From Acidobacteriota bacterium (GTDB lineage: Bacteria; Acidobacteriota; Terriglobia; Bryobacterales; UBA6623), in the NCBI GenBank assembly GCA_027592785.1, contig JAQCLD010000005.1:1-64000 (forward strand): DNA of 64,000 nt, read 5' to 3'. The position numbers were made by a program, and so were the translations under genes. Within the stretch, counting starts at the first letter, position 1. Each line of letters opens with the position of its first letter. Below are positions 38,060 to 45,457 of the stretch, piece after piece. The notes below the pieces were generated by a model that made no database searches, was not told where the DNA came from, and saw nothing but the letters and a program-made list of their open reading frames with translations.

Positions 38060-38830
38060 ATGCCTGACCTGCTTATTCGGGCGGTACATTTTTCCACCCA
38101 GTGGCGCGCATTTGGCCTTCTTGGCGCTTTCGACATTGTTCACGGCCGCAAGAGCCAGGACGAGCTCTTTTCAGTGCGAGTCACCGCTTGCGGTCGGCCC
38201 TTGTGGGTTCGGCGCGTTTCGAAGGACCCCGTCGTGTTGGAGGAAGGCGTCGGGTTTCGCAGCGGATTCGTGCCCCGCGGATTTGTGCCGCGGGTCGTTC
38301 TCGATTTGGGCGCCAACATCGGCGTCACACCTTCCGTTTTTGCCGCCCGTTGGCCCGCCGCCAAAATCATTGCCGTCGAGCCGGAATCGCGCAATCTTGA
38401 GCTGCTGCAGCGCAACTGTTCTCCCGCGTCCAACATCACCATTGTCCGCGGCGCGGTTTGGAGTTGCGACGGCGATCTCGAAATACAGAACCCCGAGGCC
38501 GACACCAACTCTTTCGTCGTTGGCGAACCGGCAGTCGCGAAGCGGCCGCTAAACAAGGTCCCTGGCTTTAGCATCCCCTCACTGATGCAACTGCACGCAC
38601 TCGACAATCTCGACGTCGTCAAGATGGATATCGAGGGTTCCGAGAAGGACATTTTTGCGGCGAACCCCGGTCAATGGTTGCCCTACGTGCGCGTGCTGAT
38701 CATCGAATTGCATGACCGTTTCAGGCCAGGTTGCAGCGAAGCCCTCGACGCTGCCGTCGCCGGACTGCGCTACCAGCGCTTTAGACGGGGCGAATACGAA
38801 GTGTTCCATTTCGAGCCCCGCCGCCCCTGA
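38060..38830 (+). CDS. FkbM-family methyltransferase
   Basis: 256 residues. The FkbM SAM-binding core is clear: VVLDLGANIGVTPSVFAARWPAAKIIAVEPESRNLELLQRN, later LDVVKMDIEGSEKDIF and VRVLIIELHDRF. These enzymes O-methylate sugars or other small groups on cell-surface or secondary products; the substrate is unknown. I start at ATG 38060, 10 nt after the larC stop; the longer ORF would overlap larC. Confidence 0.88.
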   Translation: MPDLLIRAVHFSTQWRAFGLLGAFDIVHGRKSQDELFSVRVTACGRPLWVRRVSKDPVVLEEGVGFRSGFVPRGFVPRVVLDLGANIGVTPSVFAARWPAAKIIAVEPESRNLELLQRNCSPASNITIVRGAVWSCDGDLEIQNPEADTNSFVVGEPAVAKRPLNKVPGFSIPSLMQLHALDNLDVVKMDIEGSEKDIFAANPGQWLPYVRVLIIELHDRFRPGCSEALDAAVAGLRYQRFRRGEYEVFHFEPRRP

Positions 38831-38874
38831 GCATTCGCACCTGCGCCACAATTAGAAGTCCCGCCGCTCCGCCC

Positions 38875-40839
38875 ATGAAGTACTACCTCACCACGCCCAT
38901 CTACTACGTCAACGCGACGCCGCACATCGGCCACGCCTACACGACGCTAGTCTCCGACACGGTCAAAAAGTTCCGGCGGATGATGGGCGACGAGGCTTAC
39001 CTAACCACCGGCACCGACGAGCACGGCCTAAAAGTCGAGCAGTCCGCCCAAGCCGCCGGTTGGTCGCCGCAAGAGTTCACCGACCGCGTCTCCGCCGCCT
39101 TCCGCTCCGAGTGGGACGACCTCAACATCGACTACGACTTCTACCGCCGCACCACCGATCCCAAACACGCCGCGGCAGTCCAGAAAATCTTCAAGCTCTG
39201 CCAAGACGCCGGCGCCATCTACAAGGCCTCCTACACCGGCAAGTACTCCGTCACCGACGAAGCCTTCGTCACCGAAGAAGAAGCCGCCGCGCTCGACCCC
39301 ACCAAAGTCGTTGAACTCACCGAAGAAAATTACTTCTTCAAGCTGTCCGAGTACCAAGACAAACTGCTGGCGCTCTACCGCGACCAGCCCGACTTCATCG
39401 AGCCCGAATCGCGCCTCAACGAAGTCATCTCCTTCGTCGAAGGCGGCCTGCGCGATCTCTCCATCTCGCGCTCCAGCCTCAAGTGGGGAATCCCCGTACC
39501 CGACGACCCCGACCACGTCTTCTACGTCTGGTTCGACGCGCTCACGACCTACATGTCCGCCATCGGCTTCGGCGACCCAGAGCGCGAAAAGCAATGGGAA
39601 GAGCTCTGGCCGGCAAGCGTCCACATGGTCGGCAAAGAAATCCTGCGCTTCCACGCCGTCTACTGGCCCGCGTTCCTGATGGCCGCCGGCCTACCGCTGC
39701 CCAAGAAAATCTACGCCCACGGTTGGCTCATCTTCCAAGAAGAGAAGATGTCCAAGTCCAAGGGAAACATCGTGCGCTCGAAACCGATCCGTCTCGCCAT
39801 GGGTGCCGACGGCCTGCGCTACTACCTGCTGCGCGAAATCGTTTTCGGCTCCGACGGCAATTTCTCTTACGACGCCCTCGTCGGGCGCTATAACTCCGAC
39901 CTCGCCAACGGCATCGGCAACCTGCTCAGCCGCACCATCACCATGGTGCATCGCTACGCAGACGGCACAGTGCCCAACGCGCCCGCGGGCGACGAGTCGG
40001 GACTTGCGGCCAAAGCCGCAGAAGTCATCCCCCAAGTCATCGCTCACTACGAGAAGTTCCAATTCTCCAAAGCGCTCGAAGCGCTGTGGGCCTTCCTCGG
40101 CGCCGTCGACCGTTACCTGGTCGAGCAGAAACCCTGGGTGCTGGCCAAGGCCGAAGACGACGAGTCCAAGCAGAAGCTCGCGGCGACGCTCTACAACGCG
40201 GCCGAAGTGCTGCGCGTCGCCGCAGTGCTGGCCTACCCAGTGTTGCCCGAGTCGATGCCCATCATTTGGAAAACGCTCGGCCAACCAGGCGACATCGCCA
40301 AGCAACAATTAACGGAATTAAAGTGGGGCGGCCTCCAAGGCGGCACCAAAGTTACAGAAGCCGAGGCGCTCTTCCCGCGCCTCGACGTAGAGCAGACGGT
40401 TAATCACATGGCGGATCTCGAAAAAGAAGTACTCAAAGAACAGGCCGAAGTCCTCGGCAAGCCCGCGCCCGCGGAGGAAGCTCCCAAAGAAGCCCTCGTC
40501 ATCGAAACTCCCGAGATCCAAATCGACGACTTCTTCAAAGTCGACATGCGCGTCGGCCTAGTCGTCGCTGCCCGCAAGCACCCCGACGCCGACAAGCTGC
40601 TGCACCTCACCATCGACATCGGCGAAGCCGAACCGCGCTCCATCTGCGCCGGCATCGCCGGCGTCTACGACCCCGAAAAACTAGTCGGACGCAAAGTCGC
40701 CATCGTCGCCAACCTGAAATCTCGCAAAATGCGCGGCATCGAAAGCCAAGGCATGATCATCGCCGCCAGTGACGCGACGCGACATCCGTTCCTCGTGAGC
40801 TTCCTCGAAGACGCCCCCATCGGCGCCCGGCTGGGGTGA
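38875..40839 (+). CDS. metG: methionyl-tRNA synthetase
   Basis: 654 residues, class I. HIGH appears as PHIGHAYT (residues 16-23) and KMSKS as EEKMSKSKG (near 295). The zinc-binding Cys residues of the Cys4-type insert are not seen around residues 120-160, which fits the zinc-free subclass. A C-terminal tRNA-binding (Trbp111-like) domain follows, IQIDDFFKVDMRVGLVVAARKHPDADKLLHLTIDIG, as in the dimeric long form. Confidence 0.96.
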   Translation: MKYYLTTPIYYVNATPHIGHAYTTLVSDTVKKFRRMMGDEAYLTTGTDEHGLKVEQSAQAAGWSPQEFTDRVSAAFRSEWDDLNIDYDFYRRTTDPKHAAAVQKIFKLCQDAGAIYKASYTGKYSVTDEAFVTEEEAAALDPTKVVELTEENYFFKLSEYQDKLLALYRDQPDFIEPESRLNEVISFVEGGLRDLSISRSSLKWGIPVPDDPDHVFYVWFDALTTYMSAIGFGDPEREKQWEELWPASVHMVGKEILRFHAVYWPAFLMAAGLPLPKKIYAHGWLIFQEEKMSKSKGNIVRSKPIRLAMGADGLRYYLLREIVFGSDGNFSYDALVGRYNSDLANGIGNLLSRTITMVHRYADGTVPNAPAGDESGLAAKAAEVIPQVIAHYEKFQFSKALEALWAFLGAVDRYLVEQKPWVLAKAEDDESKQKLAATLYNAAEVLRVAAVLAYPVLPESMPIIWKTLGQPGDIAKQQLTELKWGGLQGGTKVTEAEALFPRLDVEQTVNHMADLEKEVLKEQAEVLGKPAPAEEAPKEALVIETPEIQIDDFFKVDMRVGLVVAARKHPDADKLLHLTIDIGEAEPRSICAGIAGVYDPEKLVGRKVAIVANLKSRKMRGIESQGMIIAASDATRHPFLVSFLEDAPIGARLG

Positions 40840-41003
40840 CCGTGAGGCTGACGGCACGAGTCTCCACGGCAAAGATCGCCAAGCGACCGCAACAGATCCG
40901 TACCCGTAGAGATGCGACCATAGCGCCGCAGCCCGGTGCCGACCACGAACGCATAGTGTGCGCGGCTGAACCGCTGCGTTGTGTGCGAAACTATCCGACC
41001 TAA

Positions 41004-42224
41004 ATGAGCATCGACTACGAAGTCTGGTCGGCGAACCCCCTTACCGACACGCGCGCCCTCCCACGTCCGGAACAGTGGGCCAAGACACAAAGCGATTGGG
41101 CCTTTCGCGGAAAAGACTGGCAAATCATCATCGACCAATCTGCTGAAGTCGAAGAAGATGACTTGCCGACCGAAATCGCCGTTGAGGTCGCCGGGGCTCG
41201 CTACCTAACACGGATCACGCTCGAGCCGATCGGCGCGCCGAAGTCTGCTCACAGTCTGGCGCGGCAGACCGCGCGTGCGGTGGCGCGAGTATGTCACGGT
41301 GCCGCTGTCGACCTGCAAGCAGGGCAGGCATTCGCAAGAGTCGGCAACGTGCGCTCTGCTCCTCGGTCCGAGGGCGAAGTCATTAGCATGCTGGCCATGA
41401 ACTGGTGGTCGATCGAAGCTCCGCTGCAAACGGAGGCCGCTGCCCGAGAGCTTATTCGCTACTTTCGGGCTTATTTGCCCGAGTTCCTGCCTGATCGATA
41501 CGGCCCGCACGAGCCCCTCCAGTTCCGTTTCGATTTTGAAGCGTCGGAGCCTTTCTACGAGTATTTGAGTTCAGAGTCCTTGGTGGCCGGATGGAAGCCG
41601 CGAGGGAGATTCTTCTTCGTTTCTTACCCGGCTGGCTACAGCGCACGTGTCGGTTGGTGCAAGGATCGGGACCAGGATCGCTTCTCGGCGCCACATCTCG
41701 ATTGCATGTGCCCTGCGAATCTGTTAGGCCAACCGGGATGGGAGACCGCACTACGACGCTGTTGGAAGGCGGTGTCGAGAATCGTGAAGCCCTTCTACGC
41801 TGACGTTCGCGTCTTGCGCGGATATCCGACGACCCGCAACTCCTTCGCGTACGCCCGCGATACCGAGATGCATCCCATTTCAGGATGGCGAGGACTCCCC
41901 AAAACTTTCGGAATAGCGACGGCCATCGGACCGCCCTATGATAGGCTGCTCCCCGTTTTCGTTGGAGGAGCCGAGAAGGAATCCGGTCTAGCTTTTCGCA
42001 GCGTCAACTCCTGGCAAGATGGCGGCGACGTATGCGACATTGTCGGCCTACCTCCCGCCGAACTCTGTCAACCGACGGATTATGGCTGGCGAGAAGTTAC
42101 CTGCACGAGGCCCGATGGTGGCCAGTATAAGGCCGAAACCCTGACGGCACCAGAGGGCCAAGCCGCGGTGTTGCCTTTCGATCCGTCGCTGACCACTACG
42201 CGCGATAGCCTCGGACGGGGCTAA
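41004..42224 (+). CDS. hypothetical protein, Trp/Arg-rich
   Basis: 406 residues, no recognised family, no signal peptide or membrane segment. It is rich in Trp and Arg and starts MSIDYEVWSANPLTDT; the middle has ELIRYFRAYLPEFLPDRYGPHEPLQF, which reads like a scoring or immunity-type globular protein. It stands alone between metG and a toxin-antitoxin pair, next to gene-poor repeats, so it may be an accessory gene. An immunity-type role is a guess and is not supported by a motif. Confidence 0.7.
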   Translation: MSIDYEVWSANPLTDTRALPRPEQWAKTQSDWAFRGKDWQIIIDQSAEVEEDDLPTEIAVEVAGARYLTRITLEPIGAPKSAHSLARQTARAVARVCHGAAVDLQAGQAFARVGNVRSAPRSEGEVISMLAMNWWSIEAPLQTEAAARELIRYFRAYLPEFLPDRYGPHEPLQFRFDFEASEPFYEYLSSESLVAGWKPRGRFFFVSYPAGYSARVGWCKDRDQDRFSAPHLDCMCPANLLGQPGWETALRRCWKAVSRIVKPFYADVRVLRGYPTTRNSFAYARDTEMHPISGWRGLPKTFGIATAIGPPYDRLLPVFVGGAEKESGLAFRSVNSWQDGGDVCDIVGLPPAELCQPTDYGWREVTCTRPDGGQYKAETLTAPEGQAAVLPFDPSLTTTRDSLGRG

Positions 42225-42259
42225 AGGGGACGCCAAACGAGCCGGAGCACAAACAAACC

Positions 42260-42571
42260 CTACGCCGCCGACCGCGGTCGCAACTCGATCTGCACATCAA
42301 CCTGCTTACCAAGTTTGTTCAGCACCGACATCAGCCGATCGATCGTAAAGCGGTCGAGCTTCGCGTTCCGGATCCGCGCGAAGTCCGCATGCGCAATTCC
42401 GGTTCGCTCCTGAGCCTTGCGTGTAGAGAGCGCCTCATCATCCAGAACGCCGATGATCTCCGCAGCCAGCAGCGCCTTCGTCTGCTGCACGTCGGCATCC
42501 GTGTAGCCGAAGTCGCGGAACACGTTGCCGCTGCCGCGCACTAATTCGAAATCTTCATCTGCCTTCGTCAT
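42260..42571 (-). CDS. HigA-like XRE/HTH antitoxin
   Basis: 103 residues. The helix-turn-helix is about residues 38-85: LLAAEIIGVLDDEALSTRKAQERTGIAHADFARIRNAKLDRFTIDRLMSVLNKLG, of the HTH_37 type that partners Gp49-like toxins. It should neutralise the toxin and repress its own operon through the inverted repeat at 42928-42947. Its ATG overlaps the toxin stop by 4 nt (ATGA). Toxin-first order is the HigBA arrangement. Confidence 0.88.
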   Translation of the reverse strand: MTKADEDFELVRGSGNVFRDFGYTDADVQQTKALLAAEIIGVLDDEALSTRKAQERTGIAHADFARIRNAKLDRFTIDRLMSVLNKLGKQVDVQIELRPRSAA

Positions 42572-42921
42572 CTCTGTAGCTCCTTCTTGAGCCGCCTCAA
42601 CCGTTCGCCAATGAGGTCTACTTCCTTCTTCGGCGTCTTAATGCCTTGCGTCGATTTCTTGACGAAGGCGTGCAATACCCAAACTTCCTCGCCGAGCTGC
42701 AGCGCGTAAACCGTACGGTATGCGTCGGTGCGGTACTTCAGCGCCACTTCGAACACACCAGCGCCAAACCCAGTCATCGGCTTGGCCAGGTCGTGCTTGC
42801 GACCCTCAGCTGCCGTCGTAAGAGCGCGCAACATCTCATCCCGCGCGCCTTTTGGGAAGGCCTCAAAATCCTTCCGGGCAGCCTTGATCCACGAGATCGG
42901 CCGCGTGTTTCTGCTGCCCAC
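42568..42921 (-). CDS. RelE/HigB-like (Gp49-family) toxin
   Basis: 117 residues. The pattern SWIKAARKDFEAFPKGARDEMLRAL, KPMTGFGAGVFEVALKYRTDAYRTVYAL, WVLHAFVKKSTQGIKTPKKEVDL is that of phage-derived Gp49-like RelE/ParE toxins, which cleave mRNA on the ribosome. Basic residues near the C-terminus fit an RNA-cutting surface. GTG start at 42921, seven nt downstream of the operator, with only a weak ribosome-binding site. Confidence 0.88.
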   Translation of the reverse strand: MGSRNTRPISWIKAARKDFEAFPKGARDEMLRALTTAAEGRKHDLAKPMTGFGAGVFEVALKYRTDAYRTVYALQLGEEVWVLHAFVKKSTQGIKTPKKEVDLIGERLRRLKKELQR

Positions 42922-42927
42922 AGCCTA

Positions 42928-42947
42928 TGTTGTCAAATATGACAACA
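42928..42947 (-). promoter_or_regulatory. toxin-antitoxin operator, perfect inverted repeat
   Basis: TGTTGTCA-4 nt-TGACAACA, an exact 8-bp inverted repeat, immediately upstream of the toxin start. Position and symmetry fit the binding site of a dimeric HigA-like repressor. A TTGACA on the minus strand at 42950-42955 may be the -35 box; the matching -10 is poor. Confidence 0.65.
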
Positions 42948-43424
42948 CCTGTCAACGGGACAGCCCGAGGCTCTAGGTCGGCCATCCTGTTGAATACACT
43001 GCCACGACCCCGAAGCCACGCCAGCAACGCGGTAATTCCTGACGGTCCCTTTAACGGCCTTTGCTGTTGCGCATTGCAAGCGCAAAGATTCACGGGCCAA
43101 ACGGGAGGGCCGAATGGACTTCCTTTTTACAATTCGACGCCGGCGCCGACAACCGTGTTCAGCCCCGGAGGGGCGGCGTAATCATTAGCCCCGGGTGGAG
43201 CGAAGCGCAACCCGGGGTTCACGAATCAACCGCCGCACCCCGCTTCCCTTCCTCACACCCCGCGCCCGCCAGGGCGCAAACAACAACGTAGCCAAGCTCA
43301 ACAACGGCAGAATCGAGCGATACCGTCCTACTCCGCCCGAACCATCGCCGGAGCCCCATAAAGCCTCCTTATGCGGCGAGACCTGAAGCCAAGATCCCTT
43401 GCACCCCCCTGCTACCCTGGAATC
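42948..43424. other. gene-poor region with dyad repeats
   Basis: No convincing coding sequence. Short ORFs on both strands are low in complexity and lack ribosome-binding sites. The region contains the two-hairpin GC-rich element at 43162-43217 and ends at the orphan terminator at 43425. It may carry an unrecognised transcript on the plus strand. Confidence 0.5.
43162..43217. repeat. GC-rich double-hairpin intergenic repeat element
   Basis: Two dyads lie in tandem. The first is GCCCC-GGA-GGGGC at 43162-43174. The second is CCCCGGGT at 43189-43196 with ACCCGGGG at 43210-43217, enclosing GGAGCGAAGCGCA. From memory this type of 'CCCCGGAGGGGCGG ... gggtggagcgaagcgcaaccc' sequence recurs between genes in Planctomycetota and Acidobacteriota genomes. 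It is seen once here, so the repeat status is recollection, not measured. Confidence 0.5.
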
Positions 43425-43460
43425 AGCAAAGCCCGCTCTGTGAGCGGGCTTTGCTTTTTG
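43425..43460 (+). terminator. strong intrinsic terminator
   Basis: A 14-bp perfect stem (43425-43438 with 43442-43455), loop TGT, followed by TTTTG on the plus strand. The other strand has no T-run, so it works only for plus-strand transcripts. The nearest upstream plus-strand gene ends 1.2 kb away at 42224, beyond the oppositely oriented toxin-antitoxin genes. Confidence 0.8.
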
Positions 43461-43558
43461 CTTGCCTGAACGCGCTGCTCAAAACAAAATGTCCGCCCAA
43501 TCGCTCCCCCAACAGGCCGAATACCCATGGAATCAATCAGTTAGCCTAAAATCCGCGC

Positions 43559-43645
43559 GGACATCAGCGGACAATTCGGACCTTCAGCGGGACATCAACG
43601 GACGATCCGGGCCGCCGAACGGACGCCCACCGGACGCCCGTGGAC
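43559..43645. repeat. GGAC motif array with about 10-bp period
   Basis: GGAC occurs at 43559, 43569, 43578, 43590, 43600, 43621, 43632 and 43642, mostly within CGGAC followed by ATCA or GCCC. Spacings are 10, 9, 12, 10, 21, 11 and 10. It looks like a decayed tandem repeat and lies just past the stop of the minus-strand enolase-superfamily gene. No function can be assigned. Confidence 0.5.
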
Positions 43646-43676
43646 ACGAGCGGCCAGCATGATCAAGACGGAGGCG

Positions 43677-44777
43677 TCACGAGACCTTGCTCTCCGCCGC
43701 CACGGCCTCGTCGAGTTCCAGCCCAAGCCCCGGCGCTTCCGGCGCCCGCAAGAAGATTCCCTCGTCGGTCCTCGTCTCCGCCATCAGCGGCCCTTTGAAC
43801 AGCCGACCTTGAAATTCGAGCAGGGCATTGTCAGGCATGAAGTACTCGATCCATTGCACGTTGCCCAACCCGGCCGCCATGTGCAGGTGAACCATCTGCA
43901 GGTTCCAGGGCGACACCGGCACTTGGTGGGCGGTCGCGAAGGCATGAATCTTCAACCAGTCGGTAATGCCGCCGGTGACCGCGGCGTTGGGTTGAACGAC
44001 GTCCACCGCGTCCTGCTCGATCAGTTGTTTGAACTCGTTCAGCCCGGCGTGCTGCTCGCCGCCCGCGATGTAGACGCTTCCCGACCGCGCACGTACTCGG
44101 CAATAGCCGGCGACATCTTGCGGCGGCACCGGCTCTTCGAGCCAGTACACGTCGTAGGGCTCCCACCGCTTGAGCTGCTGAATCGCCGAATCGACGTCCC
44201 AGGTACCATTGACGTCCACCATCAAGCGCACGTCCGGGCCGATCGCAGCTCGTACGTGCCGCACCCGATCGGTGGCTTCTTGGAGTGATACGAAGGTGCG
44301 CGAGCCGCGGATCTTGAGCGCGCGATGTCCTTGACTAACGTATTCAGCCGCACGTTCGGCCAACGCCTCCGGCGGCATGTGATGAGCGCAGTTGGCGTAG
44401 GTGGGGATCAGCTCGCGACGACCACCGAGCAGGGTCGCTACCGGAACCCCCATCCGCTTGCCCTTGATGTCCCACAGCGCGAAGTCCACGGCGGACAGGC
44501 ACACCCGCACCAACCCCTCGCCGCCTCGGCGGGGAATGGCCTCGTGGAACAACCGCTGCCACAAGGTCTCGGTGAGCAACGGGTCCTGCCCGACCAGCAG
44601 TGGGGCGAAAAACCGCTCCACCACATCCACCACCAACGAGCCGGTGCCGGCAGTGCCGCTGGCGAAGCCCAAGCCGCGGAGGTCCGTATCGGTGACCACC
44701 TCGACGATCACGATTTCGGCTGTGTAGCCCTCCGACCCGCTGCTGTAGCGGGTTGCTTTGACTTCGGTAATCTTCAT
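43677..44777 (-). CDS. enolase-superfamily (mandelate racemase-like) enzyme
   Basis: 366 residues. The active site has Lys in HRALKIRG, Asp in LMVDVNGTWD, Glu in YWLEEPVPP and GGEQHAG, and a His in ATAHQVPVSPWN. It resembles mandelate racemase/muconate cycloisomerase and sugar-acid dehydratase members. Unlike the enzyme at 10.2 kb it has no signal peptide and is cytoplasmic. ATG at 44777 has GAGGAGA about twelve nt upstream; the longer ORF is rejected. Substrate unknown. Confidence 0.86.
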   Translation of the reverse strand: MKITEVKATRYSSGSEGYTAEIVIVEVVTDTDLRGLGFASGTAGTGSLVVDVVERFFAPLLVGQDPLLTETLWQRLFHEAIPRRGGEGLVRVCLSAVDFALWDIKGKRMGVPVATLLGGRRELIPTYANCAHHMPPEALAERAAEYVSQGHRALKIRGSRTFVSLQEATDRVRHVRAAIGPDVRLMVDVNGTWDVDSAIQQLKRWEPYDVYWLEEPVPPQDVAGYCRVRARSGSVYIAGGEQHAGLNEFKQLIEQDAVDVVQPNAAVTGGITDWLKIHAFATAHQVPVSPWNLQMVHLHMAAGLGNVQWIEYFMPDNALLEFQGRLFKGPLMAETRTDEGIFLRAPEAPGLGLELDEAVAAESKVS

Positions 44778-45094
44778 CGGCCTGCTGATCTCCTCGTCGA
44801 ATTCTGGGACCCCAAAGGACATTCCATAGTAAACGCAGCCCCATCAATCCATTCCGAAGGGCGACTCTTTGGGGGGCGCCTAGTCTTCGTCGTCCCTCAC
44901 CTGGAAACCAATCCGCCGGAGCCCTTGGATATGCTCGAAGAGGATCGGGGACAGATCCTGACAAAGATTCCTCTATGCCATTTGACCCAACGAGCCACCC
45001 CTTCCCGAGAACCCTGCACGTTTTTTCAAGTTTCTTTTCCCCATCCCCACAACGACTTACGCCGCGAACCACCCCAAAACCCTTGACACAGGGT
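44778..45094. other. intergenic region, nothing clear
   Basis: No gene. It contains a short dyad (GGATC-8 nt-GATCC near 44952) and pyrimidine tracts near 45030. A TTGACA at 45083-45088 stands before the hairpin-rich stretch, but no -10 box is found at the right distance. Confidence 0.4.
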
Positions 45095-45115
45095 GCTATA
45101 CCTAGAAGCAGAAGA

Positions 45116-45448
45116 GCCCCAGCTAGGCCGAGTACGGCTGGGGCCTCCCGTGCACGGGGAGCAGGACTCGGGGCGCGCGGTCAGGGCCAGACGAGCCGCA
45201 GCGGTGATGGGGATTAAGTCCCTAGGATCGATCCGAAACTTTTTCCGATCCCTCGCTTGGTAGGGGATCGCAACCTACGTCCCAAAGGGCCCCTCGAAAG
45301 AGGGGCTCTTTGGGCGTCGGCCTCTTTGAAGGCTATACATCCAACCCCGCTCCCCCGTAAGGCGAATCCTCGCCAAGGCGAGCCCCCCGCGCCAGCGGCC
45401 AGTGGCGCTCGAAGCCCCAATTAGCGACAATGCAGCGGGCTCAGCCCG
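45116..45448 (+). ncRNA. hairpin-dense intergenic region, candidate structured RNA or leader
   Basis: At least seven dyads in 330 bp: GCCCCAGC/GCTGGGGC (45116-45144), the palindrome CCCGTGCACGGG (45147-45158), GGGA/TCCC (45210-45222), CGATCCC/GGGATCG (45246-45270), a 15-bp stem with one G-U and a GAAA loop (45281-45314), CTCGCC/GGCGAG (45369-45382), GCGCCA/TGGCGC (45389-45408), and CGGGCT-C-AGCCCG (45436-45448) just before the symporter ATG. No T-run follows the strong stem. It matches no RNA family I can recall (not tmRNA, RNase P or SRP RNA). It could be a symporter leader, a free ncRNA, or simply palindromic DNA; strand is taken from the downstream gene. Confidence 0.35.
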
Positions 45449-45457
45449 ACCATTGCC

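Noticed and set aside
42948-43676. Short ORFs (for example 43462-43662) as genes
   Set aside because: No ribosome-binding site, biased composition and overlap with the dyad elements; likely chance ORFs.
45083-45102. TTGACA ... TATACC as a promoter for the hairpin region
   Set aside because: The two boxes are only 8 bp apart, far short of the 16-18 bp needed.
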